Source: Algoriphagus sp.
GTDB taxonomy: Bacteria > Bacteroidota > Bacteroidia > Cytophagales > Cyclobacteriaceae
Assembly: GCF_013373065.1 (NCBI RefSeq)
Contig: NZ_JABXIN010000022.1
Span: 62,001-126,000, forward strand
Length of the DNA stretch: 64,000 bases
Direction: 5' to 3'
In this document: piece after piece, positions 19,858-29,675 of the stretch
How the letters are laid out: each line of letters begins with the position of its first letter
Position numbering within the stretch: position 1 is the stretch's first letter
Position numbers and translations under genes: made by a program
The notes under the pieces: model-generated
What the model was told of the DNA's origin: nothing
The model's input: only the letters and a program-made list of their open reading frames with translations
The model's database searches: none

Positions 19858-21168
19858 TTAATACTTGTCATGGATTAAATAGAGTACTTTTTGTAATTCC
19901 TTTTTCAAGTCATTGGAAGGAATTTGATAGTTATTCATCAGGCAGGAAAAATGAAGGATTTTTCCACTTTTGGTGATAAGGTAACCACTGAGCGCATTGG
20001 ACATGCTGAGGGTTCCTGTTTTCGCATAAATGTAAGGGGCTTGTCCTGGATCCGCCGGATACCAATTTCGGATGGTGCCTGATTCCCCTCCAGCAGGGAA
20101 ATAAGCTTTGATTTTTTCCAAGGGAACCTCTTCCCGTATTTTACCCAATAAGGTAATAATGGATCGAGGAGTGAACATGTTCCTAGAGGACAGACCTGAG
20201 CCATCGTACCATATAGGTTCATCAGGAAGATCCTTTAATAGATTTTCTTTTGCATAATCAATTGCTTCCCGAGTGCTTAGTTGATTGTTTAATTGGTCTG
20301 ATACCAGTAGCATCAATTGCTCTGCAAGGAAGTTATCGCTGATTTTCATCATTTGGGCATAAATGCTATCTGCTGGAGCAGACGGGAGTTTTTTTGGGTC
20401 AACATTCAAATAGCCCTCGTTTTGAAGTAGGGTTACTTTTTTACCCAAAGCCTCCGACAGTAATTGCGTAGTCAATGTAGCGGAGGTGATAAAGGGAATA
20501 TCCCGATCGAATTCATCAATCTCAATCTCATCAGCTATTTCGTAGGTGAATTTATTTTCGAACCGTTCTCTACTGAATCGAAATCCACTCCAATCATCTG
20601 TAGGCTTGGCCGTCAAAAGTGGTTTAAAGCGTTCTGGATAAACTGAAAAAAGGTCTGCATCCAATTTGGAAGAAAAGCGGACTACATTTCCATAGATAGG
20701 GAAAGCGGAACGTTCGGTAGCATAATAATAGGGGTACCAATCCCAAGCCCAGCCCGGTCCAAAGGCATTGACTTGCTCAAAGTTGTCGAGAAGGTAGAGT
20801 TGCTTTTCAGAGTTATTGAGAAAATTCAGTACGGTGCTGTCTTGCAAGTCAGGATGAAGTAAGCTTGGGTCTCCCGTTCCCCAAAATATCAATGAATCTC
20901 CTCGCTCCAAATAATTTAGTCCATTTACTAAACCGTCACCTAAGACGGTATAAGCGGTGTAGAAGGTGAACAATTTGGTATTGGAAGCCGGAATAAAGTA
21001 ATTGTCTTCATTGATCGCTACGAGAGCTTTATCCTTGGCAGGATCTACTAGCATAAACCCTAAATGACCTTTTTCAAAAACATCAGATTTGGAGATTGAT
21101 TTTTGAATTTTTTGAACGGTGCAAGAAGCTGATAGGATAAGTATCAGAAAGGGGAGGAGTTTCTTCAT
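19858..21168 (-). CDS. dacB: D-alanyl-D-alanine carboxypeptidase/endopeptidase (PBP4 type, lipoprotein)
   Basis: The 436-residue protein has a lipoprotein signal (FLILILSASC, Cys16). Three penicillin-binding motifs are present: SxxK as PASNTKLFTFY, SxN as KISDNFLAEQL, and KTG as YAKTGTLSMS. This identifies a class C low-molecular-weight PBP that trims or opens peptidoglycan cross-links. The gene heads a run of seven closely spaced minus-strand genes ending with priA. Confidence 0.9.
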   Translation of the reverse strand: MKKLLPFLILILSASCTVQKIQKSISKSDVFEKGHLGFMLVDPAKDKALVAINEDNYFIPASNTKLFTFYTAYTVLGDGLVNGLNYLERGDSLIFWGTGDPSLLHPDLQDSTVLNFLNNSEKQLYLLDNFEQVNAFGPGWAWDWYPYYYATERSAFPIYGNVVRFSSKLDADLFSVYPERFKPLLTAKPTDDWSGFRFSRERFENKFTYEIADEIEIDEFDRDIPFITSATLTTQLLSEALGKKVTLLQNEGYLNVDPKKLPSAPADSIYAQMMKISDNFLAEQLMLLVSDQLNNQLSTREAIDYAKENLLKDLPDEPIWYDGSGLSSRNMFTPRSIITLLGKIREEVPLEKIKAYFPAGGESGTIRNWYPADPGQAPYIYAKTGTLSMSNALSGYLITKSGKILHFSCLMNNYQIPSNDLKKELQKVLYLIHDKY

Positions 21169-21278
21169 AAGCTTAAATTATAAAAAAGTCTCCTGCTTTT
21201 TGAGAAGGAGGGACTTAGATAGACGTTAAATTTTCGAAGATCAAAAAGCTAAGTATGAAATAAGTGAGTCACAGAAAA

Positions 21279-21316
21279 TAAAAAAGGCTGCCATTTCGAA
21301 ATGACAGCCTTTTAAT
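21279..21316 (-). terminator. Rho-independent terminator after hppA
   Basis: The arms AAAAGGCTG (21282-21290) and CAGCCTTTT (21305-21313) flank an inner CATTTC/GAAATG stem with one internal c/a mismatch. T-tracts follow in minus-strand direction. It lies 18 bases past the hppA stop. Confidence 0.85.
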
Positions 21317-21330
21317 AAGGTGTGGGGAAA

Positions 21331-23610
21331 TTATTCCACCACTGTTTCGATTTCAGTGACGATCTTCTTTCCGTCTTCGTATTTGATCTCTTTTTTGACT
21401 TCGACTACTTTGGCATCTGCCATTTCGCCATGAGAATCATGAGAAGATAGAAGTGGCGCAATTACTAATCCTACCAAACAGGTCAACTTGATCAATATAT
21501 TCATGGATGGACCAGATGTGTCTTTAAATGGGTCTCCAACAGTATCTCCGGTTACAGCTGCTTTGTGAGCTTCCGAACCTTTGAAGGTCATTTGTCCATC
21601 GATCATTACACCAGCTTCAAATGATTTTTTGGCGTTATCCCATGCACCACCAGCATTGTTTTGGAAAATGGCCCACATAACACCAGAAACTGTAACACCC
21701 GCCATATATCCACCAAGAACCTCAGCAGCAAGCATGGTGTCTCCAGTTGTCAGTTGTGTTAAAAACGCGATCAAGATTGGAGAAACAATAGTCAATAAGC
21801 CAGGAAGCATCATCTCCTTCAAAGAAGCAGTCGTCGAGATCTCTACGCACTTGTCGTACTCAGGCTCAGCTTTACCTTCCATGATACCAGGGATCTCTCT
21901 GAACTGACGTCTTACTTCTTTTACCATTGCCATTGCCGCTTTACCTACAGAGCTCATAGCCAATGCGGAAAACACAACTGGAATCATCGCTCCGACGAAA
22001 AGAGCGGCAAGCACTGGGGCTTTGAAAATGTTAATCCCATCAATACCTGTAAAGGTTACGTAAGCTGCGAAAAGCGCTAGTGCTGTCAAGGCTGCAGAAG
22101 CAATCGCAAAACCTTTACCAATAGCTGCAGTCGTATTTCCAACAGAATCAAGAATATCTGTTCGCTCACGCACTTCTTTTGGTAATTCGCTCATTTCTGC
22201 AATCCCTCCGGCATTATCAGCAATTGGACCGAAGGCATCGATAGCCAACTGCATTGCTGTGGTGGCCATCATGGCTGATGCAGCAATCGCTACCCCGTAG
22301 AAACCTGCGAAAGCATATGCTCCCCAGATTGCAGCAGCAAAAAGAAGTACTGGCGCGAAAGTGGACATCATACCCTGAGAAAGCCCGGCGATGATATTGG
22401 TTGCAGCTCCAGTAGATGAGTTTTGAATAATGGTCATAACCGGCTTTTTGCCCATACCTGTATAGTATTCTGTAAAGTAGCTAATCAAGCCTCCAACAGC
22501 CAAGCCTATCAATACGGCAGCAAATACATTGAATGAGCTCACAGTTTGCAAACCTTTACCGAAGAATGTCATTTGCATTTCTACAGGTAGCATCCAGTCA
22601 ATGATGAAATAAGAAGCAATACCTGTCAAGATGATAGATCCCCAGTTTCCTTTATTCAAGGCCGCCTGTACTTGTGCTTCTTTTGCATTATTGTCGCTGA
22701 TTTTGATAAACCAAGAACCTACGATTGAGAAAATGATACCGATACCAGCAATCAAAACTGGTAATAGTATTGGTCCCATTCCTCCAAAGGCGTCATTCAT
22801 TGGTGCGCCATTATTAATATCATTGATCAGGTAATTACCTAATACCATCGCCGCCAACATGGTTGCTACATAAGAACCGAAAAGGTCAGCCCCCATACCT
22901 GCAACATCTCCTACGTTATCACCAACGTTATCTGCAATAGTAGCAGGATTACGTGGGTCATCTTCTGGAATACCAGCCTCTACTTTACCAACTAAATCAG
23001 CTCCTACGTCTGCAGCTTTGGTATAAATACCGCCTCCTACACGGGCAAAAAGGGCAATGGATTCAGCACCTAGAGAGAAACCGGCAAGAGTTTCAAGAAC
23101 GATGGTCATTTCCATATAGAATGATTGCTCACCGGTTATGAAAAACTGAACGAGAAGTGCAAGCAGTAAAGAAAGACCGAATACGGCCAATCCCGCGACA
23201 CCAAGTCCCATAACGGTACCACCTCTAAATGAAACCTGAAGGGCTTTAGGTAAGCTGGTTCTTGCAGCTTGCGTTGTTCTTACGTTAGCATCCGTTGCAA
23301 TCCGCATCCCGATGTTACCTGCAATCGCTGAGAATACAGCTCCGATTACAAAAGCAATAACGATGAACCAGTGTGTGGTTTCAACCAACATTGAAACGAC
23401 ACCTAGCAGAATCCCTGCTACGACAACGAAGATGGCCAGCATTCTGTATTCAGCAGCTAAGAATGCCATCGCGCCTTCTTTTACGTAACCTGCAAGCTTC
23501 TTCATGTTTTCTTCACCCTGATCTTGCTTATTCACCCACGTTCTTAAATAGAACATGTACGCTAATCCGATTACCCCAAAGGCTGGTAAAATGTAGATTA
23601 AGTTTTCCAT
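21331..23610 (-). CDS. hppA: Membrane-bound, cation-pumping pyrophosphatase
   Basis: The 759-residue polytopic membrane protein hydrolyses PPi to pump H+ and/or Na+. The active-site blocks are intact: [56 protein letters not shown] and [19 protein letters not shown]. The segment [13 protein letters not shown] has Ala and Gly at the two positions where K+-independent enzymes carry Lys and Thr, so a K+-dependent type is predicted. The pumped ion cannot be read safely. A short charged C-terminal tail ([20 protein letters not shown]) extends past the usual end. Confidence 0.97.
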   Translation of the reverse strand: MENLIYILPAFGVIGLAYMFYLRTWVNKQDQGEENMKKLAGYVKEGAMAFLAAEYRMLAIFVVVAGILLGVVSMLVETTHWFIVIAFVIGAVFSAIAGNIGMRIATDANVRTTQAARTSLPKALQVSFRGGTVMGLGVAGLAVFGLSLLLALLVQFFITGEQSFYMEMTIVLETLAGFSLGAESIALFARVGGGIYTKAADVGADLVGKVEAGIPEDDPRNPATIADNVGDNVGDVAGMGADLFGSYVATMLAAMVLGNYLINDINNGAPMNDAFGGMGPILLPVLIAGIGIIFSIVGSWFIKISDNNAKEAQVQAALNKGNWGSIILTGIASYFIIDWMLPVEMQMTFFGKGLQTVSSFNVFAAVLIGLAVGGLISYFTEYYTGMGKKPVMTIIQNSSTGAATNIIAGLSQGMMSTFAPVLLFAAAIWGAYAFAGFYGVAIAASAMMATTAMQLAIDAFGPIADNAGGIAEMSELPKEVRERTDILDSVGNTTAAIGKGFAIASAALTALALFAAYVTFTGIDGINIFKAPVLAALFVGAMIPVVFSALAMSSVGKAAMAMVKEVRRQFREIPGIMEGKAEPEYDKCVEISTTASLKEMMLPGLLTIVSPILIAFLTQLTTGDTMLAAEVLGGYMAGVTVSGVMWAIFQNNAGGAWDNAKKSFEAGVMIDGQMTFKGSEAHKAAVTGDTVGDPFKDTSGPSMNILIKLTCLVGLVIAPLLSSHDSHGEMADAKVVEVKKEIKYEDGKKIVTEIETVVE

Positions 23611-23647
23611 TTATTTTTTTCTTTTGACTCCTTGGTTAATAATTTGG

Positions 23648-23677
23648 CAAATATAGGACTTCTAGCTTTCCAGCCAA
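23648..23677 (-). promoter_or_regulatory. Predicted Bacteroidota sigma-A type promoter of hppA
   Basis: On the minus strand TATATTTG (23648-23655) matches the -7 consensus TAnnTTTG of this phylum. TTGG at 23674-23677 provides a -33 element with about 19 bases between them. The predicted start is some 30 bases upstream of the hppA ATG. Confidence 0.55.
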
Positions 23678-23810
23678 CTGGTAAAAAATTTTCTGTTTAG
23701 TGAATTTTATTGGGTGATTTTTGAATTAAAGGCAATTTTTCGAGGTGAATGCCTTATTTTTTATTGAGTTTGGAAAATAAAATTGAAAATCAAATAAAAC
23801 TATCAGTAAA

Positions 23811-24086
23811 ATGACCGTCAAAGAATTCAAAAATTTAGAACGACCACTCCCATCATTTACACCCGAGTTGGCGGCTTTATGGTGGGACTTCAAGGGAAAT
23901 TGGGATATGGCTCATGCTGAGGTAGATCAACTTCCAGGAAAGTTGGCCGCTCGAGTGCATGCGTATCTGCATCGAAAGGAAGGTGATCTTTGGAATGCCG
24001 ATTATTGGTATCGAAGAGCAGGGGAGCAGCGGCCTTCTTATTCTTTAGACCGGGAGTGGGAAGGCCTACTTGAGAGATTTCTGTAA
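23811..24086 (+). CDS. Small conserved-looking protein of unknown function (91 aa)
   Basis: I recognise no named family with certainty. The protein is acidic-basic mixed, Trp/Tyr-rich at the C-terminus (GDLWNADYWYRRAGEQRPSYSLDREWEGLL), with no signal or membrane segment. Codon use resembles its neighbours and the ATG follows an AT-rich leader. It is divergent from hppA and lies 33 bases upstream of the DUF4174 gene. Confidence 0.65.
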   Translation: MTVKEFKNLERPLPSFTPELAALWWDFKGNWDMAHAEVDQLPGKLAARVHAYLHRKEGDLWNADYWYRRAGEQRPSYSLDREWEGLLERFL

Positions 24087-24119
24087 TAAACATTCCCTGT
24101 TCCCCAGTGTTTTTAAACC

Positions 24120-24521
24120 ATGGCTTTTTTATTACTAATTCTCTTTTGTTTGAATTTTCAGGAAGCGAAAACTCTTAAAGATTTTCAGTGGGAACGCAGA
24201 GTTCTTGTTCTTTTTGATTTCAAGAGTTTGAATGACAGAGGAGAAGAATTGGAAAAACAAATCAAAGAGCGGAGACTTTTAGTCGTCCAATTTGAAGGAG
24301 AAAAACTCATTGGTATTTCTGAAGAATTTGAAATAAACAACCCCTCATTTTTGAGTTTGAAACAAGTAAATCCCAGCTCTTCTAAATGGTATCTGATTGG
24401 CTTGGATGGTGGGGTAAAGGCATCAGGACATTCCGATAATTTTGATTGGGAATGGATTTTTAGAAAGATCGATTCTATGCCCATGAGGCAGAGTGAAATC
24501 AGAAATGGGGTAAAAAATTGA
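24120..24521 (+). CDS. DUF4174 domain-containing protein
   Basis: The 133-residue protein has an N-terminal hydrophobic leader (MAFLLLILFCLNFQEAKT) and LKDFQWERRVLVLFD, the opening signature of DUF4174. That family has a thioredoxin-like fold without an obvious CxxC, and none is seen here (KWYLIGLDGGVKASG follows). It is probably periplasmic, function unknown. A terminator-like hairpin follows the stop. Confidence 0.75.
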   Translation: MAFLLLILFCLNFQEAKTLKDFQWERRVLVLFDFKSLNDRGEELEKQIKERRLLVVQFEGEKLIGISEEFEINNPSFLSLKQVNPSSSKWYLIGLDGGVKASGHSDNFDWEWIFRKIDSMPMRQSEIRNGVKN

Positions 24522-24528
24522 TACTAAA

Positions 24529-24570
24529 CCCCTGAAAAATACCCATTTTAGGGGATGTTTTCGTGTTTTT
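24529..24570 (+). terminator. Probable terminator after the DUF4174 gene
   Basis: CCCCTGAAAAAT (24529-24540) pairs with ATTTTAGGGG (24545-24554) apart from small bulges, and T-rich sequence follows (to 24570). It starts 8 bases after the stop. Confidence 0.5.
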
Positions 24571-24620
24571 TAGATTGGTACCTTAGGGCTGTTTTTATTG
24601 TTCAATAATCAAATCTGATT

Positions 24621-24854
24621 ATGAAATTCTTTTATATCTCCTCCCAGACCAATCCGGATAATTTGTTTGAAATTCATGAGCGGGATTGCGCTCATATTCC
24701 AGATGCAATTAATCGAGATTATTTGGGACCTTTTAATAATGGTTCAGAAGCGCTAAGAACAGCAACCCGAACAAAGAACAACGTGACGCTTTGCCCCAAT
24801 TGTTGTCAGGGTCAAAACGCTGCGATTATTTTTAAGGATAAGGTTTCTAATTGA
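24621..24854 (+). CDS. Small Cys/His-containing protein (77 aa), unknown function
   Basis: I do not recognise the family with confidence. The sequence opens MKFFYISSQTNPDNLFEIHE and contains HERDCAHIP and a C-terminal LCPNCCQGQ. Three of its four Cys lie in the CPNCC cluster, with the fourth in the RDCAH segment near the N-terminus, compatible with a small metal-binding or redox site. It has no signal peptide. It stands alone, before the tRNA-Pro gene. Confidence 0.6.
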   Translation: MKFFYISSQTNPDNLFEIHERDCAHIPDAINRDYLGPFNNGSEALRTATRTKNNVTLCPNCCQGQNAAIIFKDKVSN

Positions 24855-24921
24855 GGGTTGATTCATCTAGTTGGGTCAGCTTTATTTTAAAATACTGGCT
24901 GGATTTTTTCTTTGAATCTTG

Positions 24922-24929
24922 TAGATTTG
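24922..24929 (+). promoter_or_regulatory. Possible promoter -7 element for tRNA-Pro
   Basis: TAGATTTG matches TAnnTTTG exactly and lies 62 bases before the tRNA. No strong TTTG -33 box is found at the right spacing, so this is tentative. Confidence 0.35.
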
Positions 24930-24991
24930 CTTCCCTGAAAAAGTCGTGGGAGAAGCTCTATTTCCTTCATGTGCTTTCTTCTTTTCTTAAT

Positions 24992-25066
24992 CGGGGTGTG
25001 GCGCAGTCCGGTTAGCGTACACGTCTGGGGGGCGTGTGGTCGCAGGTTCAAATCCTGTCACCCCGA
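24992..25066 (+). tRNA. tRNA-Pro (anticodon GGG)
   Basis: The acceptor arms CGGGGTG (24992-24998) and CACCCCG (25059-25065) pair fully, followed by discriminator A. The D-arm GCGC/GCGT, the anticodon stem CACGT/GCGTG with loop CTGGGGG (anticodon GGG), and the T-arm GCAGG-TTCAAAT-CCTGT are all present. The CCA end is not encoded. Confidence 0.95.
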
Positions 25067-25070
25067 CTAT

Positions 25071-25115
25071 AAAAAAAGGGAGATTCGATATTAACTCGAA
25101 TCTCCCTTTTCTTTT
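25071..25115. terminator. Bidirectional terminator between tRNA-Pro and fhs
   Basis: AAAAGGGAGATTCGA (25074-25088) and TCGAATCTCCCTTTT (25096-25110) form a perfect 15-bp stem with a 7-base loop. A and T tracts sit on both sides, so it can end both the tRNA and the convergent fhs transcript. Confidence 0.9.
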
Positions 25116-26781
25116 AAAACAATCCTGAAATCACACCATCAGCCGAAATATCTACTTGCTCAGCAGCTGGGGTTTCAGAAAGTCCCGGCATACGCAGAAT
25201 TTCACCTGCGATGGGTATCAAAAAGCCAGCTCCTGCTGCAATCTCAAATTCCCGAATGGTAATTGAAAAATTACGCGGTCGCCCGATCAACTTTTCCTGA
25301 TCACTGATACTCTTTTGGGTTTTGGCGATGCAAACAGGCAAATGGTTGTAGCCAAGTCGTTCGATTTTCTTGAGTTGGCTTTGGGCTTTTGAAGAAAGGA
25401 TGATTTCCGAAGCCCCATAAATAGTGCGGCTAACTTTTTTGATTTTTTCCTCCACGGAATCGGCCAATGAATAGGTGGGCTTGAATTGATATTGACAGTT
25501 TTCAGCAGCTTGGATGACCAAATCTCCCAAATTCAAGCAGCCATCTCCTCCTTTTTCCCAACCTTCGCTAAGCGCTACAGGAACGCCTAAGCTTTCGCAA
25601 TAATCCAACAGCAAGTCTTTTTCCGCTTGGGTATCGCTGCTGAAGACATTTACTGCAACGACTACAGGAATCCCAAAACTTCGAAGGCTTTCCAGGTGAT
25701 GAAGCAAATTAGGTAACCCATTTTCAAGGGCTTCCAGATCCTCAGTTGTCAAATCTTTTAGTGACTTCCCTCCATGATATTTCAAGGCTCGGATTGTCGC
25801 CACCAACACAGTTGCCTTGGGTGAAATACCTGCTTCCCGGCATTTGATATTGAAAAACTTTTCGGCTCCTAAATCAGAACCAAAACCAGCCTCAGTGACC
25901 ACATAGTCTCCTAGACTTAAGCCCATCTTAGTCGCTAAAATGCTGTTTGTTCCCTGAGCAATGTTGGCAAAAGGTCCACCATGAATCAAAGCTGGGTTGT
26001 GTCCCAAGGTTTGAACGAGGTTGGGTTTAATAGCCTCCTTCATCAAGGTAGCCATGGCCCCCTGTGCATTCAGATCCCCTGCAAAAACCGGGCTTCCGTC
26101 AAAGCGGTCTCCAACATAGATTTTGGCGAAGCGTTGCTTTAAATCATCTAAATCTTTGCTCATGCAGAGAATGGCCATCACTTCACTGGCAGCCGTGATA
26201 TTGAATCCGGTTTCCCGAGGTAATCCACCGCTTTTTCCTCCTAAGCCCGTGATAATACCCCGTAAGGCCCTGTCATTCATATCCATCACGCGTTTCCACA
26301 ACACAGTTCTTGGATCAATTCCCAAATTCCTTGTTTTGCTTTGGATATTATTGTCGATAAGTGCTGAAAGAAGGTTGTTCGCTTTTTCGATAGCATGAAA
26401 ATCCCCCGTAAAATGCAGATTGATATCTTCCATAGGGATCACTTGCGATCTGCCTCCTCCTGCTGCGCCACCTTTGATTCCAAAAACAGGTCCCAAACTT
26501 GGTTCACGGATGACCGCTAAAGTGCTTTTCCCCAATTGGTTAAGTGCATCTGTAAGTCCGATGGTTACCGTAGTTTTCCCTTCTCCGGCAGGGGTAGGCG
26601 TAATGGCAGTGACTAAAATAAGGTTGGATTGGGCGACTTTTTCTTCGTCAATTAATTCGAGAGAGAGTTTTGCTTTGCAGCGTCCATAGATTTCGAAATC
26701 TTCATCTGGTATCCCGAGTTTTTCTGTGATTTTCCGTATGGGTAAAGGTTTAACGGATTTGGCTATTTCGAGGTCATTCAT
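25114..26781 (-). CDS. fhs: Formate-tetrahydrofolate ligase
   Basis: The 555-residue protein has the usual family length and motifs: ITPTPAGEGKTTVTIGL (nucleotide-binding), EPSLGPVFGIKGGAAGGG, GDFHAIEKANNLLSALIDN, and VVTEAGFGSDLGAEKFF. It makes 10-formyltetrahydrofolate from formate, THF and ATP, feeding purine synthesis and one-carbon metabolism. It is a single-gene unit. Confidence 0.97.
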   Translation of the reverse strand: MNDLEIAKSVKPLPIRKITEKLGIPDEDFEIYGRCKAKLSLELIDEEKVAQSNLILVTAITPTPAGEGKTTVTIGLTDALNQLGKSTLAVIREPSLGPVFGIKGGAAGGGRSQVIPMEDINLHFTGDFHAIEKANNLLSALIDNNIQSKTRNLGIDPRTVLWKRVMDMNDRALRGIITGLGGKSGGLPRETGFNITAASEVMAILCMSKDLDDLKQRFAKIYVGDRFDGSPVFAGDLNAQGAMATLMKEAIKPNLVQTLGHNPALIHGGPFANIAQGTNSILATKMGLSLGDYVVTEAGFGSDLGAEKFFNIKCREAGISPKATVLVATIRALKYHGGKSLKDLTTEDLEALENGLPNLLHHLESLRSFGIPVVVAVNVFSSDTQAEKDLLLDYCESLGVPVALSEGWEKGGDGCLNLGDLVIQAAENCQYQFKPTYSLADSVEEKIKKVSRTIYGASEIILSSKAQSQLKKIERLGYNHLPVCIAKTQKSISDQEKLIGRPRNFSITIREFEIAAGAGFLIPIAGEILRMPGLSETPAAEQVDISADGVISGLF

Positions 26782-26925
26782 GGTGATTGTTTTTTCAAAA
26801 AAAGCAGAAAAGCAGTTCTCAAGGCCTGATAATTTTATGTAAAAAAGATGATAGAAGTCAGTAAATAGTTGGAATGAATAATTGCTTCATTTGGATTTTT
26901 GAAACCCAGCTTTTTCTTGGTTTAA

Positions 26926-26957
26926 ATAAAAAATCCCAACTTAAAAGGGCTGGGATT
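26926..26957 (-). terminator. Terminator after the outer-membrane receptor gene
   Basis: AATCCCA (26932-26938) pairs with TGGGATT (26951-26957). On the minus strand a T-rich run follows. It lies 9 bases after the stop at 26966. Confidence 0.7.
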
Positions 26958-26965
26958 AATCAGGT

Positions 26966-29641
26966 TTACAGGTCATATTTTAGTGTCAGCAGGCCGTACC
27001 TGGGCTGAACTAAGTAGGAAAATGTACTGATCAGGTTTTCACTGAAACTATCTCGCCGTATGGACCGCGTATCAAAAATATTCCAGACAGAAACCTTGAA
27101 TTCCCAGGGACTGCTTTTTCCTCGATAGGTCAAAAAGGCATTTAGAAAATCAAAGTCACTTTGGGTTCCTGCTGCCCGATTCAAATAGGTGTTGTAAGTG
27201 TAATCTGCGTTTAATCTTAGGCCTTTAAAGATATCCAAATCGATTTCAATTCGTGGGCTGTGGGTTGTAAAGGTATTTTCTAAGATTCCTGAATTATAGC
27301 GATTGGTTGTGAATGAGTAGGCAAAATCCACCTCTAGAACTTTGAAGAAAGTAGTAGTCAGCTTCGTGTCATAGGTTTGAGAAAACTGCTTATTCTGTGC
27401 AGCTTGATTATCTAAAAGCAAATTGGTTGAAAAAGCATTCCAATTTCCTCCTACCTCAAACTTCAATTTATTCAATGCTTTATCCAAGCGAAGATCTCCA
27501 TTCAAGGTTTCATTTACGGGTTCAATATTTTGCAAAGACAATAGTCGATTAATCCCAGCAAAATCAGTAGTTGTCACAATCTCATCCCGCTTTCGCTGAT
27601 AATTCATGTTTCCGAACACAGTCAGCCCGGAGAACATGTCAAAATGAGTATAACTTAAATTGTGATTGGAAAACAAGCCATTGTCTAACAGGCGATTTCC
27701 TTGGAATACCGCATTATAGTCCTGAAGTACTAGCCCTTGGGCTAATTTTTGGATATCCATAAAATTGGCCTCCACTTGATAGCGGTAGGTTAGGGACCGA
27801 TTGGATTTGATGTTCCACTTGGTGTAGAGCCCTGGGAATACCAAGGTTTTTTGGTAGGAAAGTTCATTTTCAAACTGCATGTCCTGCCAAGTATAGCTGT
27901 GGGCATAGAGGGAAGGACTGATGATAAACTTCTTCCATTTCGTTTTCCAAGTCATACCCGCATACAAATCCTGGAAACCGAATTCATTTTGATTGTCAAA
28001 AGCCTGGAATTCCTCGGCTGTACCATCCTGATTCAATTGCCCATTTAGGGTTTGATTGAGTTGCTGATATCCAAGTGACCAATTGAGGTGATTGGTGGGG
28101 TTGAGGATATAGTAATAATTGAATGCTCCTTCCAAAATATTCGTTCGAAGCTCTTGGGATTGAATCAAACGGTATTGCTCTGCATCGGGAATGACTGCCA
28201 ATCCAAGAATCGGTTTGAGATTGGTGGTCAGGTCAAAAATAGGGTCCGTGAATTTTCGCTCCCAATTCAATTCGGTAGAAAATACATGCCGCTCAGAAGG
28301 TGCATGATACCATTCAAATTTTTGTTGAAAGGCATAGGGATTTCTTGAATTGATAGAGGCAAGGTTTTGCTGATTTTGTCCAAAGTTAGACTGAAGCAAA
28401 TTGGAGTTTCGGATGTCCGAAATTTTCCCAAAAGCACTGTAGCGAACATAGGTTTCTTCCCGAGGCGTGTAGGTAAGAGAATATTTCCCCAAAGCGGAGG
28501 TGTTTTTAACTTCAATTGCTGAAGTCAGGGTTTCCTGCGCATTTTCGCCAGCATTCAAATAGGTCCGCAGTGAGTTGCTGCCCAGATTATTGTTAGATGC
28601 CGAGCCGATAAGAAATCCGGAATGACGCCAAGATTTGCTTGGAGTGAGGTTAAAATTGAAGGCTCCTAAATGAGTTTTCAATTGAGCGGCATTGGTGCGG
28701 TTGGCTAAAGGGATTCCGATATCATCTCCGTTAAGACTTACCCGAGATCCTGATCGGGAACTAAGCCCTGACAGCCCACCATTGAATCGAAAATAGTCCT
28801 GCAAGGTGAAGGTTTGTTCACCTACATTATTACTTCCGCCAATGAGATTCAAATTCACTTTGGGGGCATAATAAAAGACATTGGCATGTCCCAAATATCG
28901 CTCTTTTGGTCCTGCACCTGCCTCTAGGTCCCCAAAGACCATGTTCTTTTTCCCATCCTTCAATTGAATATTCAGGGCTAGGGTTTCGTTTGTGTCTAAT
29001 CCTCTGATTGGAGAAACCTCATTGAAGTTTTTCAGTACTTGCACCCGATCCACGGCGTTGGCAGGCAGGTTTTTAGTTGCCAATTTGGTATCTCCGTCAA
29101 AGAAGGTTTTTCCATCCACCAACACTTTATCGACCTTTTTACCCTGAACTTTCACCTCTCCATTTTCATCGACTTGGAAGCCTGGAAGTTTTTCTAAAAC
29201 ATCTTCCAGTTTTCGTTCATTTCCCGTGGTAAATGCTTCGGTTTTGTAGGTCAAGGTATCTCCCTTCATAGTGACGGGAAGCTCGGAGACTACTTCCACC
29301 ATTCCCAACTCGGTATCAGCTTGCTCCAACACAATCAAAAATGGAGTTTCGGAGTCCCATTCTGTAACGGACATTTCGAACTGTCGATAGCCCACAAACG
29401 AAACCCGCAGCAAATATTCGGAACCGGGATTCAAGGTAATTTTGAACTTACCTTCATCATTGGAAATTCCAAAACCGCCTATTTTCTGGGTAGATTGATT
29501 GATCGCTACGATATTGGCATAGGCGATCGGTCTATCCAGGGAATCCAAAACTCTACCGGTCAAAGCCTTGCTTTGGCCCAAGGCAGGTATTGCTATTCCA
29601 GCCAAAAAGGAGATAAAAATCAAACGTCTCAAAAAAAGCAT
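26966..29641 (-). CDS. TonB-dependent receptor/outer membrane beta-barrel family protein
   Basis: The 891-residue protein has a signal peptide ending ALGQ and a carboxypeptidase-regulatory-like N-terminal domain (LTGRVLDSLDRPIAYANIVA, FKITLNPGSEYLLRVSFVGY). A plug-like domain follows (about residues 125-230: KLEDVLEKLPGFQVDENGEV, VDGKTFFDGDTKLATKNL), then a large barrel. It belongs to the group lacking a clear substrate assignment. It is 34 bases downstream of the GLPGLI gene, a common pairing, suggesting a shared envelope function. Confidence 0.88.
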   Translation of the reverse strand: MLFLRRLIFISFLAGIAIPALGQSKALTGRVLDSLDRPIAYANIVAINQSTQKIGGFGISNDEGKFKITLNPGSEYLLRVSFVGYRQFEMSVTEWDSETPFLIVLEQADTELGMVEVVSELPVTMKGDTLTYKTEAFTTGNERKLEDVLEKLPGFQVDENGEVKVQGKKVDKVLVDGKTFFDGDTKLATKNLPANAVDRVQVLKNFNEVSPIRGLDTNETLALNIQLKDGKKNMVFGDLEAGAGPKERYLGHANVFYYAPKVNLNLIGGSNNVGEQTFTLQDYFRFNGGLSGLSSRSGSRVSLNGDDIGIPLANRTNAAQLKTHLGAFNFNLTPSKSWRHSGFLIGSASNNNLGSNSLRTYLNAGENAQETLTSAIEVKNTSALGKYSLTYTPREETYVRYSAFGKISDIRNSNLLQSNFGQNQQNLASINSRNPYAFQQKFEWYHAPSERHVFSTELNWERKFTDPIFDLTTNLKPILGLAVIPDAEQYRLIQSQELRTNILEGAFNYYYILNPTNHLNWSLGYQQLNQTLNGQLNQDGTAEEFQAFDNQNEFGFQDLYAGMTWKTKWKKFIISPSLYAHSYTWQDMQFENELSYQKTLVFPGLYTKWNIKSNRSLTYRYQVEANFMDIQKLAQGLVLQDYNAVFQGNRLLDNGLFSNHNLSYTHFDMFSGLTVFGNMNYQRKRDEIVTTTDFAGINRLLSLQNIEPVNETLNGDLRLDKALNKLKFEVGGNWNAFSTNLLLDNQAAQNKQFSQTYDTKLTTTFFKVLEVDFAYSFTTNRYNSGILENTFTTHSPRIEIDLDIFKGLRLNADYTYNTYLNRAAGTQSDFDFLNAFLTYRGKSSPWEFKVSVWNIFDTRSIRRDSFSENLISTFSYLVQPRYGLLTLKYDL

Positions 29642-29675
29642 GTTGGTTTAGTTTTCTTAGTTTTTTGAGCGGTGT

